64,000 nucleotides of DNA. Origin: Planomicrobium sp. CPCC 101079 (GTDB taxonomy: Bacteria > Bacillota > Bacilli > Bacillales_A > Planococcaceae). Position 1 is the first letter of the stretch; the number at the start of each line of letters is the position of its first letter. The translations under genes were made by a program, and so were the position numbers. The stretch covers positions 1-64,000 of the forward strand of contig NZ_VOHC01000005.1 of the NCBI RefSeq assembly GCF_007859275.1, given 5' to 3'. Of this stretch, positions 46,322-54,607 are shown piece after piece. Below the pieces are notes generated by a model. That model worked only from the letters and a program-made list of their open reading frames with translations. It was not told where the DNA came from and ran no database searches.

Positions 46322-47905
46322 ATGGCTCTGCAACAGAAAGTTGGCCGCTTATTGATTGCTGGATTTCATGGCAAGACGGTATCGAACGGCATCAAGCACT
46401 TGATCCATTCCTATCACATCGGCGGCGTCATTTTGTTCCGCCGCAATATCGGAACGCCGGCCGAAGTGTTGAAACTCACACGGAGCCTGCAAAAAGAAGC
46501 GAAAGATGCCGGGTACGCAGTGCCTTTGCTTGTTTGCCTGGACCAGGAAAATGGCATGGTCCGCAGAATCGGAGAGGGGACAACAAGCATTCCGGGAGCG
46601 ATGCTGCTTGGTGCAACCCACGAACCGGATCTTGCCCAAAAAGCTGGAGCAATGACTGGCACAGAACTGAAAGCACTCGGCGTCAATTGGAATCTCGCTC
46701 CGGTAGCGGATATCAACAACAACCCGAAAAATCCAGTCATCGGTGTCCGTTCATTTGGCGAAAAAGCCGATCATGTAACGGAAATGGCAAAAGGTTTTAT
46801 GGCTGGCATGAGGAGAGCAGGCGTCGCTTCCACACTTAAGCATTTTCCAGGGCACGGGGACACCACAGTGGATTCCCATCTGGATTTGCCGATTATCAGC
46901 CACGGGATGGAAAGGCTCCGTGAAGTGGAACTTGTGCCTTTCAAAGAGTGCATCGCCAGAGGGGCGGATGCCGTAATGGGCGCCCATGTCTATTTTCCGG
47001 CATTGGAAAAAGAAGAAAACACGCCGGCCACTTTATCGCATTCGGTGATCACCGGCCTGCTTCGGGAAGAGCTTGGATTTGATGGCGTCATCACAACCGA
47101 TTGCATGGAAATGGATGCCATCGCAAAAGGCATTGGAACGGTGAAAGGCTGTGTGAAAGCAGTCCAGGCGGGAGTGGATTTGGTTATGGTGTCCCATCAG
47201 CACGATTTGCAGGAACAAGCAGTTCTTCAACTGGCGGAAGCAGTTGGAAAGGGCGTAATTGCTGAACAGCAAATTGACCAGTCGATTGCGCGGATTGAAC
47301 AGATGATTTCAAACTATACAAATTGGGGAGAAATTGAGGCGGTACAGGAACTTCCTGCTTTGGTTGGATCTGAAGCGCATCAAAAGCAAATGAAACCGAT
47401 TTACCAGGCCGGCGTTACGGTGATCGGGAACAAAGGAAAACCGATTGGAGCGGAAGACCGGGTTCTTTTAATTTCCCCAATGGATGGAGCCGGTTCTTTA
47501 GCCGAAAGCAAAACGTCAAGAACAGCGCTGCTGGCGGAGGCATTAAGGAAGCTTCATCCACTTGCAGAGTCTATTGAAGTTGAATTGGACGATGATGTGG
47601 AGGTTGCTGCTTTTTCCGATTCATTGAAATCTGCAGACCATGTGGTGGTGGTGACAATGGACGCTGTCCGCTTCGCAGCGCAGAGCAGACTGGTCAATCT
47701 CTTGATTGGCAGCGGCAAGCCGGTGGATGTCGTTGCTGTTCGCACGCCTTACGACGCAGCCATGTTTCCAGGGGCAAACCGAATCCTCTGTACGTATGAA
47801 TATACGTTAGCCGCTTTAGAAATTGCGGCTGAAGTGCTGGTAGGGAAAACGGAAGCCAAAGGGAAGCTGCCCGTAACTTTGGAAATTCACAGCAAGCGCA
47901 TTTGA
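46322..47905 (+). CDS. nagZ: beta-N-acetylglucosaminidase NagZ, cytosolic form, GH3
   Basis: This 527-aa enzyme removes GlcNAc from GlcNAc-MurNAc(-peptide). The catalytic dyad Asp184-His186 is in FPGHGDTTVDSH, the nucleophile Asp260 is in GVITTDCMEMDAI and GVRSFGEKA is a NagZ signature. A C-terminal alpha/beta domain follows (about 350-525), as in B. subtilis NagZ. There is no signal peptide. The paralogue at 54608 is secreted. AAAGGAGG lies before the ATG, 12 bp after the AmiE-like gene, so kinase, amidase and NagZ form a three-gene unit. Confidence 0.9.
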   Translation: MALQQKVGRLLIAGFHGKTVSNGIKHLIHSYHIGGVILFRRNIGTPAEVLKLTRSLQKEAKDAGYAVPLLVCLDQENGMVRRIGEGTTSIPGAMLLGATHEPDLAQKAGAMTGTELKALGVNWNLAPVADINNNPKNPVIGVRSFGEKADHVTEMAKGFMAGMRRAGVASTLKHFPGHGDTTVDSHLDLPIISHGMERLREVELVPFKECIARGADAVMGAHVYFPALEKEENTPATLSHSVITGLLREELGFDGVITTDCMEMDAIAKGIGTVKGCVKAVQAGVDLVMVSHQHDLQEQAVLQLAEAVGKGVIAEQQIDQSIARIEQMISNYTNWGEIEAVQELPALVGSEAHQKQMKPIYQAGVTVIGNKGKPIGAEDRVLLISPMDGAGSLAESKTSRTALLAEALRKLHPLAESIEVELDDDVEVAAFSDSLKSADHVVVVTMDAVRFAAQSRLVNLLIGSGKPVDVVAVRTPYDAAMFPGANRILCTYEYTLAALEIAAEVLVGKTEAKGKLPVTLEIHSKRI

Positions 47906-48004
47906 CGCTTTCCCCAAGCTGAAGTTTTTATTTGCGCGGCAAACATTTCTCCTATACTATTCAATAGAAGCAAAAAGCATGGGAATTTGGTTGGAGGTTT
48001 GTTC

Positions 48005-48853
48005 ATGAAATCGTTGGTATCAAAAATAGAATCGAATTTGCCGCAGTTGTCTGAAGCGGAAAGGCGGATTGGCGAATATATCATCGAAAGGCCGGATGCA
48101 GTGCCCCACATGACCACCAAAGAGCTTTCGGAAAAATCGGGAGTGAGTGAAGCGTCGATCATCCGTTTCTGCAAATCGATTGGGATGGGAAGCTTTAAGA
48201 CGTTTAAGCTAGCTCTTTTAAAAGACGTGACGCTGATGGATACGAATTTAACGGATTTTTCGGTTTTGCAGCAGAAGGATTCGCCTTATGACTTGTTCCA
48301 CAAAATCATCCACGTCAACAAGTCGGCTATCGAATCATGCGCTGATTCAATGGATCGGAAAGAGCTGGCAAAAGCGGTGGAAGCACTTAAAGAAGCTGAG
48401 AAACTTGTCTTTTTTGGGGTCGGGGGCTCATCAACTGCTGCGGTCGATGCCCAATACAAATTCACGAAGCTCGGTTATCATTCCATCACATCACTGGATT
48501 TCCACTATATGCTGTCGCTTATCCCGCATTTGACGGAAAAAGACGTCTTTGTCGCCATCAGCACTTCCGGAAAAACAAAAGATGTCCTTGAATTGTCCCG
48601 TTTTGCCAAAAAAAGAGGGGCAAAGGTCATCGCCCTGACAAACATCAACAAATCTCCTTTATATAAAGAAGCGGATATCCGGCTTTGCACACCAAACGTG
48701 GAACAGGATTTCCGTATCGGCAGCATCTCGTCGAGAATGACGCAATTGACAGTAATTGATACGCTCTATATGAGCATGTTCCATCACATCGGCGAAAAAG
48801 TGGTGCAGAAATATTATGATGCGCGCAAGGAAATGGAAAGCTTACGAAGATAA
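48005..48853 (+). CDS. murR: MurNAc-6-phosphate-responsive regulator, RpiR family
   Basis: This 282-aa regulator has an N-terminal HTH-6 domain (about 1-77; LSEKSGVSEASIIRFCKSIG) and a C-terminal SIS domain (about 110-240; FFGVGGSSTAAVDAQYKFTK, VAISTSGKTKDVLELS) that binds MurNAc-6P. GGAGG selects ATG 48005; the upstream frame at 47987 has no site. Position before murQ-murP matches B. subtilis MurR. It has its own terminator and no evident operator upstream, so it may be constitutive. Confidence 0.88.
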   Translation: MKSLVSKIESNLPQLSEAERRIGEYIIERPDAVPHMTTKELSEKSGVSEASIIRFCKSIGMGSFKTFKLALLKDVTLMDTNLTDFSVLQQKDSPYDLFHKIIHVNKSAIESCADSMDRKELAKAVEALKEAEKLVFFGVGGSSTAAVDAQYKFTKLGYHSITSLDFHYMLSLIPHLTEKDVFVAISTSGKTKDVLELSRFAKKRGAKVIALTNINKSPLYKEADIRLCTPNVEQDFRIGSISSRMTQLTVIDTLYMSMFHHIGEKVVQKYYDARKEMESLRR

Positions 48854-48871
48854 ATCAGATTTACTTTCAGT

Positions 48872-48895
48872 GACACCGCGTTAAGTGGTGTTTTT
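48872..48895 (+). terminator. terminator after murR
   Basis: ACACCGC pairs with GTGGTGT (one G-U) around a short loop, then TTTTTC. Confidence 0.75.
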
Positions 48896-48908
48896 CTTAT
48901 TTGCAGAA

Positions 48909-48988
48909 TGAAATTAAATTTCGTAATATGAATAAATAGTATTGACTTAAAATTTCAAATAATTACAATAGATTTAAGAAATAAATTC
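48909..48988 (+). promoter_or_regulatory. murQP promoter with probable MurR operators
   Basis: The -35 TTGACT (48942-48947) and -10 TACAAT (48964-48969) are 16 bp apart. TTGACT-TAAAA-TTTCAA (48942-48958) matches the murK operator in arm sequence, 5-nt spacer and position over the -35. An upstream palindrome TGAAA-TTAAA-TTTC (48909-48922) and a weaker GAAATAAATTC (48978-48988) may be auxiliary sites. Confidence 0.68.
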
Positions 48989-49003
48989 CAAAAGGATGAT
49001 CTG

Positions 49004-49888
49004 ATGCTGGAAAATTTGTCTACAGAAAAAAGAAACCAGGAAACGATGCAGCTTGATGAAATGTCAACGGCGGAAATACTGGAAACGATGAACAAGGAAG
49101 ATCAAAAGGTGCCGCTTGCGATTGCAGATGAACTAGCACAAATTGAGCTAGCGGTGGATGCGGTTATTGGGTCGTTCAAAGCGGGCGGCCGGTTGATTTA
49201 TTTAGGCGCAGGAACGAGCGGGCGTTTAGGGGTGCTTGATGCGGTAGAATGCGGGCCGACATTCGGGATTTCACCAGAAGTGGTCATGGGATTTTTAGCC
49301 GGCGGAATGAAAGCGTTCTCAGAAGCGGTCGAAGGAGCAGAAGACAGCTTAGAGATGGGCCAGGAAGACTTGAAATCCATTAGGCTGACAGAGAATGATA
49401 CGGTGATTGGCATTGCGGCAAGCGGCAGAACACCTTATGTGATAGGGGCTTTGCAGTATGCAAATGAAAAAGGGGCAAAGACAGTAGCGATTTCCTGCAA
49501 TAAAAACGCTGAAATCAGCCAATGCGCCCGAATTGCCATCGAAATTGAAACAGGTCCGGAAGTGTTGACGGGTTCTACCCGGTTGAAAGCGGGAACTGCC
49601 CAGAAACTGGTGCTGAATATGATATCCACCGCTTCTATGATCGGCATAGGCAAAGTTTACGGCAATTTGATGGTGGATGTGCAAGCAACCAACTTAAAGT
49701 TGATTGAACGCTCCAAGAAAATCATCATGGATTCGGCGCAAGTCGACTATGATACGGCACAGCATTATTACGAAAAAGCGGATGGCCAGGTGAAGGTGGC
49801 AATCGTCATGATTTTGCTTGATTGCACAAAAGAAGAAGCGGAAGCGAAATTAACATCATCAGGCGGTTTTGTACGCAAAGCAGTATAG
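49004..49888 (+). CDS. murQ: N-acetylmuramic acid 6-phosphate etherase
   Basis: This 294-aa SIS-fold enzyme removes the D-lactyl ether from MurNAc-6P, giving GlcNAc-6P for NagA. YLGAGTSGRLGVLDAVECGP (residues 67-86) holds the catalytic Glu82 and GIAASGRTPYVIGAL the second SIS block. The C-terminal EAEAKL segment is the usual UBA-like helix. AAAGGATG precedes the ATG. It is followed by murP after 31 bp. Confidence 0.94.
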   Translation: MLENLSTEKRNQETMQLDEMSTAEILETMNKEDQKVPLAIADELAQIELAVDAVIGSFKAGGRLIYLGAGTSGRLGVLDAVECGPTFGISPEVVMGFLAGGMKAFSEAVEGAEDSLEMGQEDLKSIRLTENDTVIGIAASGRTPYVIGALQYANEKGAKTVAISCNKNAEISQCARIAIEIETGPEVLTGSTRLKAGTAQKLVLNMISTASMIGIGKVYGNLMVDVQATNLKLIERSKKIIMDSAQVDYDTAQHYYEKADGQVKVAIVMILLDCTKEEAEAKLTSSGGFVRKAV

Positions 49889-49919
49889 AAAACACAAAAT
49901 CGGGAGAGCGGGGGACAGT

Positions 49920-51299
49920 ATGAAAAAAGAACAAAAAATGACTCATGACATTCTCGAAAAAGTCGGGGGAACTGGGAATGTCCAAAAAATAGCGCATTGC
50001 ATGACACGCTTGCGGTTGTCGCTAAAAGACGACAGCAAAGCGAATATCAATGAATTGAAAAGAATCGATGGGGTTATGGGAGTCATAGAAGATGACACCC
50101 TTCAAATTGTCGTCGGTCCAGGGACAGTCAATAAAGTGGCTGCTGAAATGAGCAAAGAAACAGGTCTGGCGATTGGGGAAGAAGCACAGGTTGATGAAAA
50201 TGACATGGATTTCAGTGAACGCGCTGCTTTGAAAAAAGCGAATATGAAAGAAAAGAACAAAACGCCTTTCAAGCTTTTCTTGCGCAGAGTCGGAAATATT
50301 TTCATTCCGTTAATTCCAGGGCTTGTTGCATCAGGAATCATTAACGGAGCAGCTAACTTTGCTAAAAATGCAGGCGTGGATGCAACAGAAACGTGGATGC
50401 AGATCTTATTGCTGTTGGGAAGCACCGTGTTTACATACTTGGCTATTTTAGTCGGCTGGAATACAGCAAAAGAATTCGGGGGCACTCCGGTACTGGGAGC
50501 GATTGCAGGAGGAATCTTGTTCAACCCGCTATTGGCGGAAATAACGATTTACGGTGAACCGCTGGTCGTCGGAAGGGGAGGATTGTTTGGCGTCGTGTTT
50601 GCCGCGTGGTTGATGACATTCATCGAGAAAAAGGTCCGTTCGGTTATGCACAGCTCCGTGGACATTCTCTTCACACCGTTGATTACGATACTGATTGTCG
50701 GTTTCGTATCGCTTTACGCCATTGTTCCAGTCGCCGGCCTTTTATCCGATGGCATCACAACAGGATTAATTGCAATTTTGGACGTTGGCGGAGTGGTTGC
50801 CGGAGCCATATTGGCAGGATTCTTCTTGCCGCTTGTCATGCTGGGTCTTCATCATGGGTTGACGCCAATTCATCTAGAACTAATGAATACGTTGGGAAGC
50901 ACCGCATTGCTGCCGATATTAGCGATGGCAGGAGCAGGTCAAGTAGGGGGCACAATCGCGATTTTCGTCAAGACCAAAAATCAGCGGTTGCGCAATATCA
51001 TCAAAGGCGCGCTTCCGGTAGGTGTACTTGGAATCGGGGAACCGTTATTATATGGGGTCACCTTGCCATTAGGCCGGCCTTTCGTCACAGCTTGCCTCGG
51101 TGCGGCATGCGGAGGCGCATTCCAGGCAATCATGCATACAGCAGCACTCGGAATTGGCGTATCGGGCATTTCCTTGATTCCGTTGATCGCTGAAAACAAA
51201 TATATCCTATACTTCCTTGGCCTAGTCGTCGCCTATACATTCGGCTTCCTCTTCACCTACCTCTTCGGCTTCAAAGAAGAAATGGCAGAAGGGATCTAA
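49920..51299 (+). CDS. murP: PTS MurNAc transporter, EIIBC
   Basis: This 459-aa permease imports and phosphorylates MurNAc, or MurNAc-GlcNAc as in Staphylococcus. EIIB Cys27 is in AHCMTRLRLSLKD. EIIC begins at about 120, with GGTPVLGAIAGGILFNPLL, HHGLTPIHLELMNTLGS and GIGEPLLYGVTLP. No EIIA domain is present, so phosphate must come from another EIIA such as that of NagP (58155). GGGGGA fits ATG 49920; the longer frame from 49869 lies inside murQ. Its stop codon is the first base pairs of a GC-rich repeat. Confidence 0.92.
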   Translation: MKKEQKMTHDILEKVGGTGNVQKIAHCMTRLRLSLKDDSKANINELKRIDGVMGVIEDDTLQIVVGPGTVNKVAAEMSKETGLAIGEEAQVDENDMDFSERAALKKANMKEKNKTPFKLFLRRVGNIFIPLIPGLVASGIINGAANFAKNAGVDATETWMQILLLLGSTVFTYLAILVGWNTAKEFGGTPVLGAIAGGILFNPLLAEITIYGEPLVVGRGGLFGVVFAAWLMTFIEKKVRSVMHSSVDILFTPLITILIVGFVSLYAIVPVAGLLSDGITTGLIAILDVGGVVAGAILAGFFLPLVMLGLHHGLTPIHLELMNTLGSTALLPILAMAGAGQVGGTIAIFVKTKNQRLRNIIKGALPVGVLGIGEPLLYGVTLPLGRPFVTACLGAACGGAFQAIMHTAALGIGVSGISLIPLIAENKYILYFLGLVVAYTFGFLFTYLFGFKEEMAEGI

Positions 51300-51598
51300 G
51301 AAAAGCGGAGGTGCCCGTCTAGCCCCGACAAGCGCTGGAGGACTTGAAGAACATGGCGCTTTTTGCCATGATCGGCAAGGCCGAAGCGACCTCGAGGGGC
51401 TGGGCACCGGAGCTAGACAACAAGAAAAGCGGAAACGGTCGTTCAGGTTCGACAGGCATAAGACGGACCGGCGAAGTGGCGCTTTTTGCCACACAGCCGG
51501 GTTGGCTTATGACCCGAGAACCTGACCGCTGGAGTCTGGCCAACAAGAAAAGCGGAGGTGCCCGTGTAGCCCCGACAAGCGCTGGCGGGCTCAAAGAA
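51298..51598 (+). repeat. tandem GC-rich ~124-bp repeat element, 2.4 units
   Basis: AAGAAAAGCGG occurs at 51298, 51422 and 51545, so the units are 124 and 123 bp. Copies 1 and 3 share AGCGGAGGTGCCCGTNTAGC and CCCGACAAGCGCTGG. Copy 2 has diverged but keeps GGCGCTTTTTGCCA. Each unit is an imperfect inverted repeat (GGTGCCC against GGGCACC, GTCTAGC against GCTAGAC). It has no promoter or real gene and interrupts the murP-mupG interval. A reading frame from 51344 runs through it into mupG and should not be annotated. Confidence 0.75.
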
Positions 51599-51610
51599 AT
51601 TCATAACACC

Positions 51611-51640
51611 AAAAAAAGGGAGATGCTTCTCCCTTTTTTC
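51611..51640 (+). terminator. terminator between murP and mupG
   Basis: AAAAAAGGGAG pairs with CTCCCTTTTTT. It would reduce mupG expression from the murQ promoter. No separate mupG promoter is seen. Confidence 0.82.
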
Positions 51641-51664
51641 TTTTATACAAAAGGAGGAGACAAC

Positions 51665-52732
51665 ATGCGCGGCATTTCTGTATACCTTGGCGAAGAGCCG
51701 ATCAAAAATTTGGAACCTTATATTCAGCAGGTAAGAGAGAACGGATTTTCCTCGATTTTTACATCCCTGCATATTCCAGAAGAAAACCCATTGCTTTACA
51801 AAGAGCGGCTGAAAGAATTGGGAGCACTTGCTGTTAAATATGATTTTGAGCTGATGGCGGATATCTCTCCCAAATCTCTGGCCCACCTTGGCTTTGATTG
51901 GGAAAACGCGGATGGCCTGCTTGAATGGGGGCTAGCCGGTTTACGGATTGACTATGGAATTGAAGAAAAAAAGATTGCCGAGTTATCCGGAAAAATGAAA
52001 ATCGCATTGAATGCCAGCACGTTAACGGTAGAAATTTTAGAGCGCTTAAAAACCGGCGGAATGCGGATGGAATCGGTTGAAGCGTGGCATAATTTTTATC
52101 CCCGTCCAGAAACAGGATTGGATAAGCACGAGTTTACGCGAGTGAACCAATGGCTGAAGCAGGCAGGCCTCACAGTAATGGCATTTGTTCCAGGTGATGG
52201 GCGGCGCAGAGGTCCGCTTTTTCAAGGGCTTCCCACTTTGGAAGACCACCGGAACTTCACCCCGTTTGCGGCATATCTGGACTTATTAAAAACAGAGTCA
52301 GTCGATAAAATCCTGATAGGCGACCCGGCCATCAGCGAAGAATCGATGGCGCAATTTTCGCTGTTTGATCAAGGCATTATCCAGTTGCGGGCAGAAGCGT
52401 TTGTAACGGATCCGGCATTATTGGAGCGGCTGGACACGATTCAGACCAATCGCTGGGATGCTGCGCGCGATTGTGTGCGCTCCATGGAATCAAGGGAATA
52501 CGGGTTGATCGGGACTCATGCTGCCGCCCCTCAACATACCATTGAAAGGTTATGTGGAAGCATTACGGTCGACAATGAAAAATACGGGCGCTACCAAGGA
52601 GAAGTCCAACTGTTAAAGAGAGATTTGCCGGCAGATGAAAAAGTGAATGTTGTAGGAAGAATCGTCGAGCAAGATCGTCCGCTGCTGGCATCTATTCAAG
52701 GGGGCGTACGTTTTCAATTGAAATGGATATAA
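51665..52732 (+). CDS. mupG: 6-phospho-N-acetylmuramidase MupG, DUF871
   Basis: This 355-aa cytosolic TIM-barrel glycosidase has a known family reaction: hydrolysis of MurNAc-6P-GlcNAc, the product of MurP uptake of the disaccharide, to MurNAc-6P and GlcNAc. N-terminal ISVYLGEE, FTSLHIPEE, LMADISPKSL, GLRIDYGIE and AWHNFYPRPETGLD are the DUF871 blocks. The C-terminal part is the cyclophilin-like domain. AAAGGAGGAG selects ATG 51665. Its presence with NagZ and NamZ means disaccharide can be cleaved inside as well as outside. Confidence 0.88.
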   Translation: MRGISVYLGEEPIKNLEPYIQQVRENGFSSIFTSLHIPEENPLLYKERLKELGALAVKYDFELMADISPKSLAHLGFDWENADGLLEWGLAGLRIDYGIEEKKIAELSGKMKIALNASTLTVEILERLKTGGMRMESVEAWHNFYPRPETGLDKHEFTRVNQWLKQAGLTVMAFVPGDGRRRGPLFQGLPTLEDHRNFTPFAAYLDLLKTESVDKILIGDPAISEESMAQFSLFDQGIIQLRAEAFVTDPALLERLDTIQTNRWDAARDCVRSMESREYGLIGTHAAAPQHTIERLCGSITVDNEKYGRYQGEVQLLKRDLPADEKVNVVGRIVEQDRPLLASIQGGVRFQLKWI

Positions 52733-52738
52733 GAAAGC

Positions 52739-52775
52739 GGGAGGAGAATGCGGTTTTGCTGCTCCTCCCTTTATG
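52739..52775 (+). terminator. hairpin terminator after mupG
   Basis: GGGAGGAG pairs with CTCCTCCC; the T-run after it is weak. Confidence 0.6.
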
Positions 52776-52848
52776 CCTATACATGACAATTAAATTATTT
52801 AAATAATCTGATTATAAGCATTTAGTAATAGGTATAAATTAAAAAATA

Positions 52849-52863
52849 TAGAAATAATTTCTA
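52849..52863 (+). promoter_or_regulatory. palindrome upstream of secreted amiE
   Basis: The perfect 15-nt palindrome TAGAAATAATTTCTA sits in the AT-rich 52776-52950 interval. It has the GAAA/TTTC half-sites of the proposed MurR motif but a 3-nt spacer instead of 5. A promoter is not clear. Confidence 0.45.
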
Positions 52864-52950
52864 ATTAACTACTTTTGGAATATTTAAAACTGTCAAATTT
52901 TTAGATAGTATTTAATAGCATCATAAAACAGTTAGACAAGGAGGAATAAA

Positions 52951-54588
52951 ATGAAAACAAGCACTAAAAAGAAAGCGCTTTCAACCGCGGTGGCCTGTTC
53001 GCTTCTTGCTTCATCTCTTTTTGCTTCGCCGGCTTTGGCAGGGAACGCAAAACAATGGGACCAGCCAGGATCCATGGCTCCGGTACTTCATCCAGGAACA
53101 GCGAAAGCGGCAGGGATGGTCCAAAACCCATTGGTCCAAGTAGATGCAGCCATTGAAAAAGCGATTGCCGCTAAAACCATGCCTGGAGCTGTTGCGTTCG
53201 CAGCGAGGAGCGGCCACATTGTAAAGCACAAAGCTTATGGGCATGCTTCCCTTTATGCGGATGACGGATTCACTGAAGTGGAAAATCCGATCCAGATGGA
53301 CGAAGACACGATTTTTGATCTTGCTTCCATCAGTAAAATTTTCACGACAACGGCTGCTATGAAGCTGTACGAAGAAGGGCATTTCGAGTTGGATGACCCG
53401 GTAGCCCTCCACCTCCCGGAATTTGCGGAAAATGGGAAGGAGCATGTGACGATCCGCCAACTGATGACCCATACATCCGGCTTCACGGCTTGGGTGCCGT
53501 TATATTCCCAAGGGCAAAATCGGGAAGACCGCATTCAATATGCATTGCGCTATCCGCTTGCCAATCAACCGGGCGAAAACTATACATACAGTGACTTAAA
53601 CTTGATAACGCTTGGTGCATTAATTGAAAAGTTTTCAGGCAAGCGGCTGGATGAATTTATGAAAGAAGAAATTACACAACCGCTTGGCATGGCAGACACC
53701 ATGTATAATCCGCCAGCTTCTTTGAAAAACCGTATTGCGGCCACTGAATATCAGCCGGCTCTTGGAAGAGGGATGGTATGGGGCGAAGTGCACGATGAAA
53801 ATGCTTGGTCGCTCGATGGCGTTGCTGGCCATGCCGGTGTTTTCTCCACCGCAACTGACTTAGCGAAATTTGCCCATATGTTACTGAACGATGGACGGTA
53901 CGGCAGCAAGCAAATTCTAAAACCTGAAACGGTGCGTCTGTTGGAAGAAAACCAAATTCCTGAGTTTCCTGGAGATGACCACGGTTTAGGTTGGGAACTG
54001 AACCAGGGCTGGTATATGGATGCGTTGGCTGACCCTTCGGCAGTTGGACATACCGGCTATACGGGAACAAGCATTGTCATCAATCGTAAAAACCAAACAA
54101 TTGCGATTTTATTGACCAATCGGGTGCACCCGTCGCGCAACACCGTTTCCACAAATGGAATTAGAAGAGAATTTGCAAGAGCAGTGGCCGATGCCATACC
54201 AGCACCAATTCCTAAAAAAGAAGAAGCATGGTTTGCCGGATATGGAGATAACTTGGACAAAGAACTTCGCGCAGCGATTCCAGATGGGACCACTGAATTT
54301 TCATTTGATACGTGGTACCGGACTGAAAGCGGTTCAGACTTTGGTTACGTCGAAACATCCGCTGATGGCGTGACTTGGCAGCAAGTAAAAGCGCCTCTGA
54401 CCGGCGACAGCTCCGACTGGGGAACTCAAACGATTAAACTTCCGGAAGGAACTGAGCATCTTCGGTTCCGCTACCAAACAGATGCTTCAGTCAATGGACG
54501 CGGCTGGTATATTGGGAATTTGAAAGCGGATGATCGAGAGATTTATCCAGAACCTCAAGACAATAGCTGGGTGCTAAGAAACTATTAA
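52951..54588 (+). CDS. amiE: secreted N-acetylmuramyl-L-alanine amidase with extra C-terminal domain
   Basis: This 545-aa exported enzyme cuts stem peptides from MurNAc outside the cell. The signal peptide, residues 1-30, ends ASPALA. The serine-hydrolase domain has Ser126-x-x-Lys129 (LASISKI), Tyr in YTYSDLNL and HTGYTGTS. B. subtilis AmiE ends about 100 residues earlier. Here residues about 430-545 add a beta-rich module (FSFDTWYRTESGSDFGYVET, then TQTIKLPEGTEHLRFRYQT) that looks like a jelly-roll binding domain. AAGGAGG precedes the ATG. First gene of the secreted set amiE-nagZ-namZ. Confidence 0.88.
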   Translation: MKTSTKKKALSTAVACSLLASSLFASPALAGNAKQWDQPGSMAPVLHPGTAKAAGMVQNPLVQVDAAIEKAIAAKTMPGAVAFAARSGHIVKHKAYGHASLYADDGFTEVENPIQMDEDTIFDLASISKIFTTTAAMKLYEEGHFELDDPVALHLPEFAENGKEHVTIRQLMTHTSGFTAWVPLYSQGQNREDRIQYALRYPLANQPGENYTYSDLNLITLGALIEKFSGKRLDEFMKEEITQPLGMADTMYNPPASLKNRIAATEYQPALGRGMVWGEVHDENAWSLDGVAGHAGVFSTATDLAKFAHMLLNDGRYGSKQILKPETVRLLEENQIPEFPGDDHGLGWELNQGWYMDALADPSAVGHTGYTGTSIVINRKNQTIAILLTNRVHPSRNTVSTNGIRREFARAVADAIPAPIPKKEEAWFAGYGDNLDKELRAAIPDGTTEFSFDTWYRTESGSDFGYVETSADGVTWQQVKAPLTGDSSDWGTQTIKLPEGTEHLRFRYQTDASVNGRGWYIGNLKADDREIYPEPQDNSWVLRNY

Positions 54589-54607
54589 TCTGATAGGAGG
54601 ATGAGGA

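Noticed and set aside
51344-51664. N-terminal extension of mupG through the GC-rich repeat
   Set aside because: The extension has no ribosome site and is translated repeat DNA, while AAAGGAGGAG before 51665 gives the family N-terminus.
48909-52863. The palindrome before secreted amiE as a certain MurR site
   Set aside because: Its spacer is 3 nt against 5 nt in the two matching sites, so it is listed only as a palindrome.
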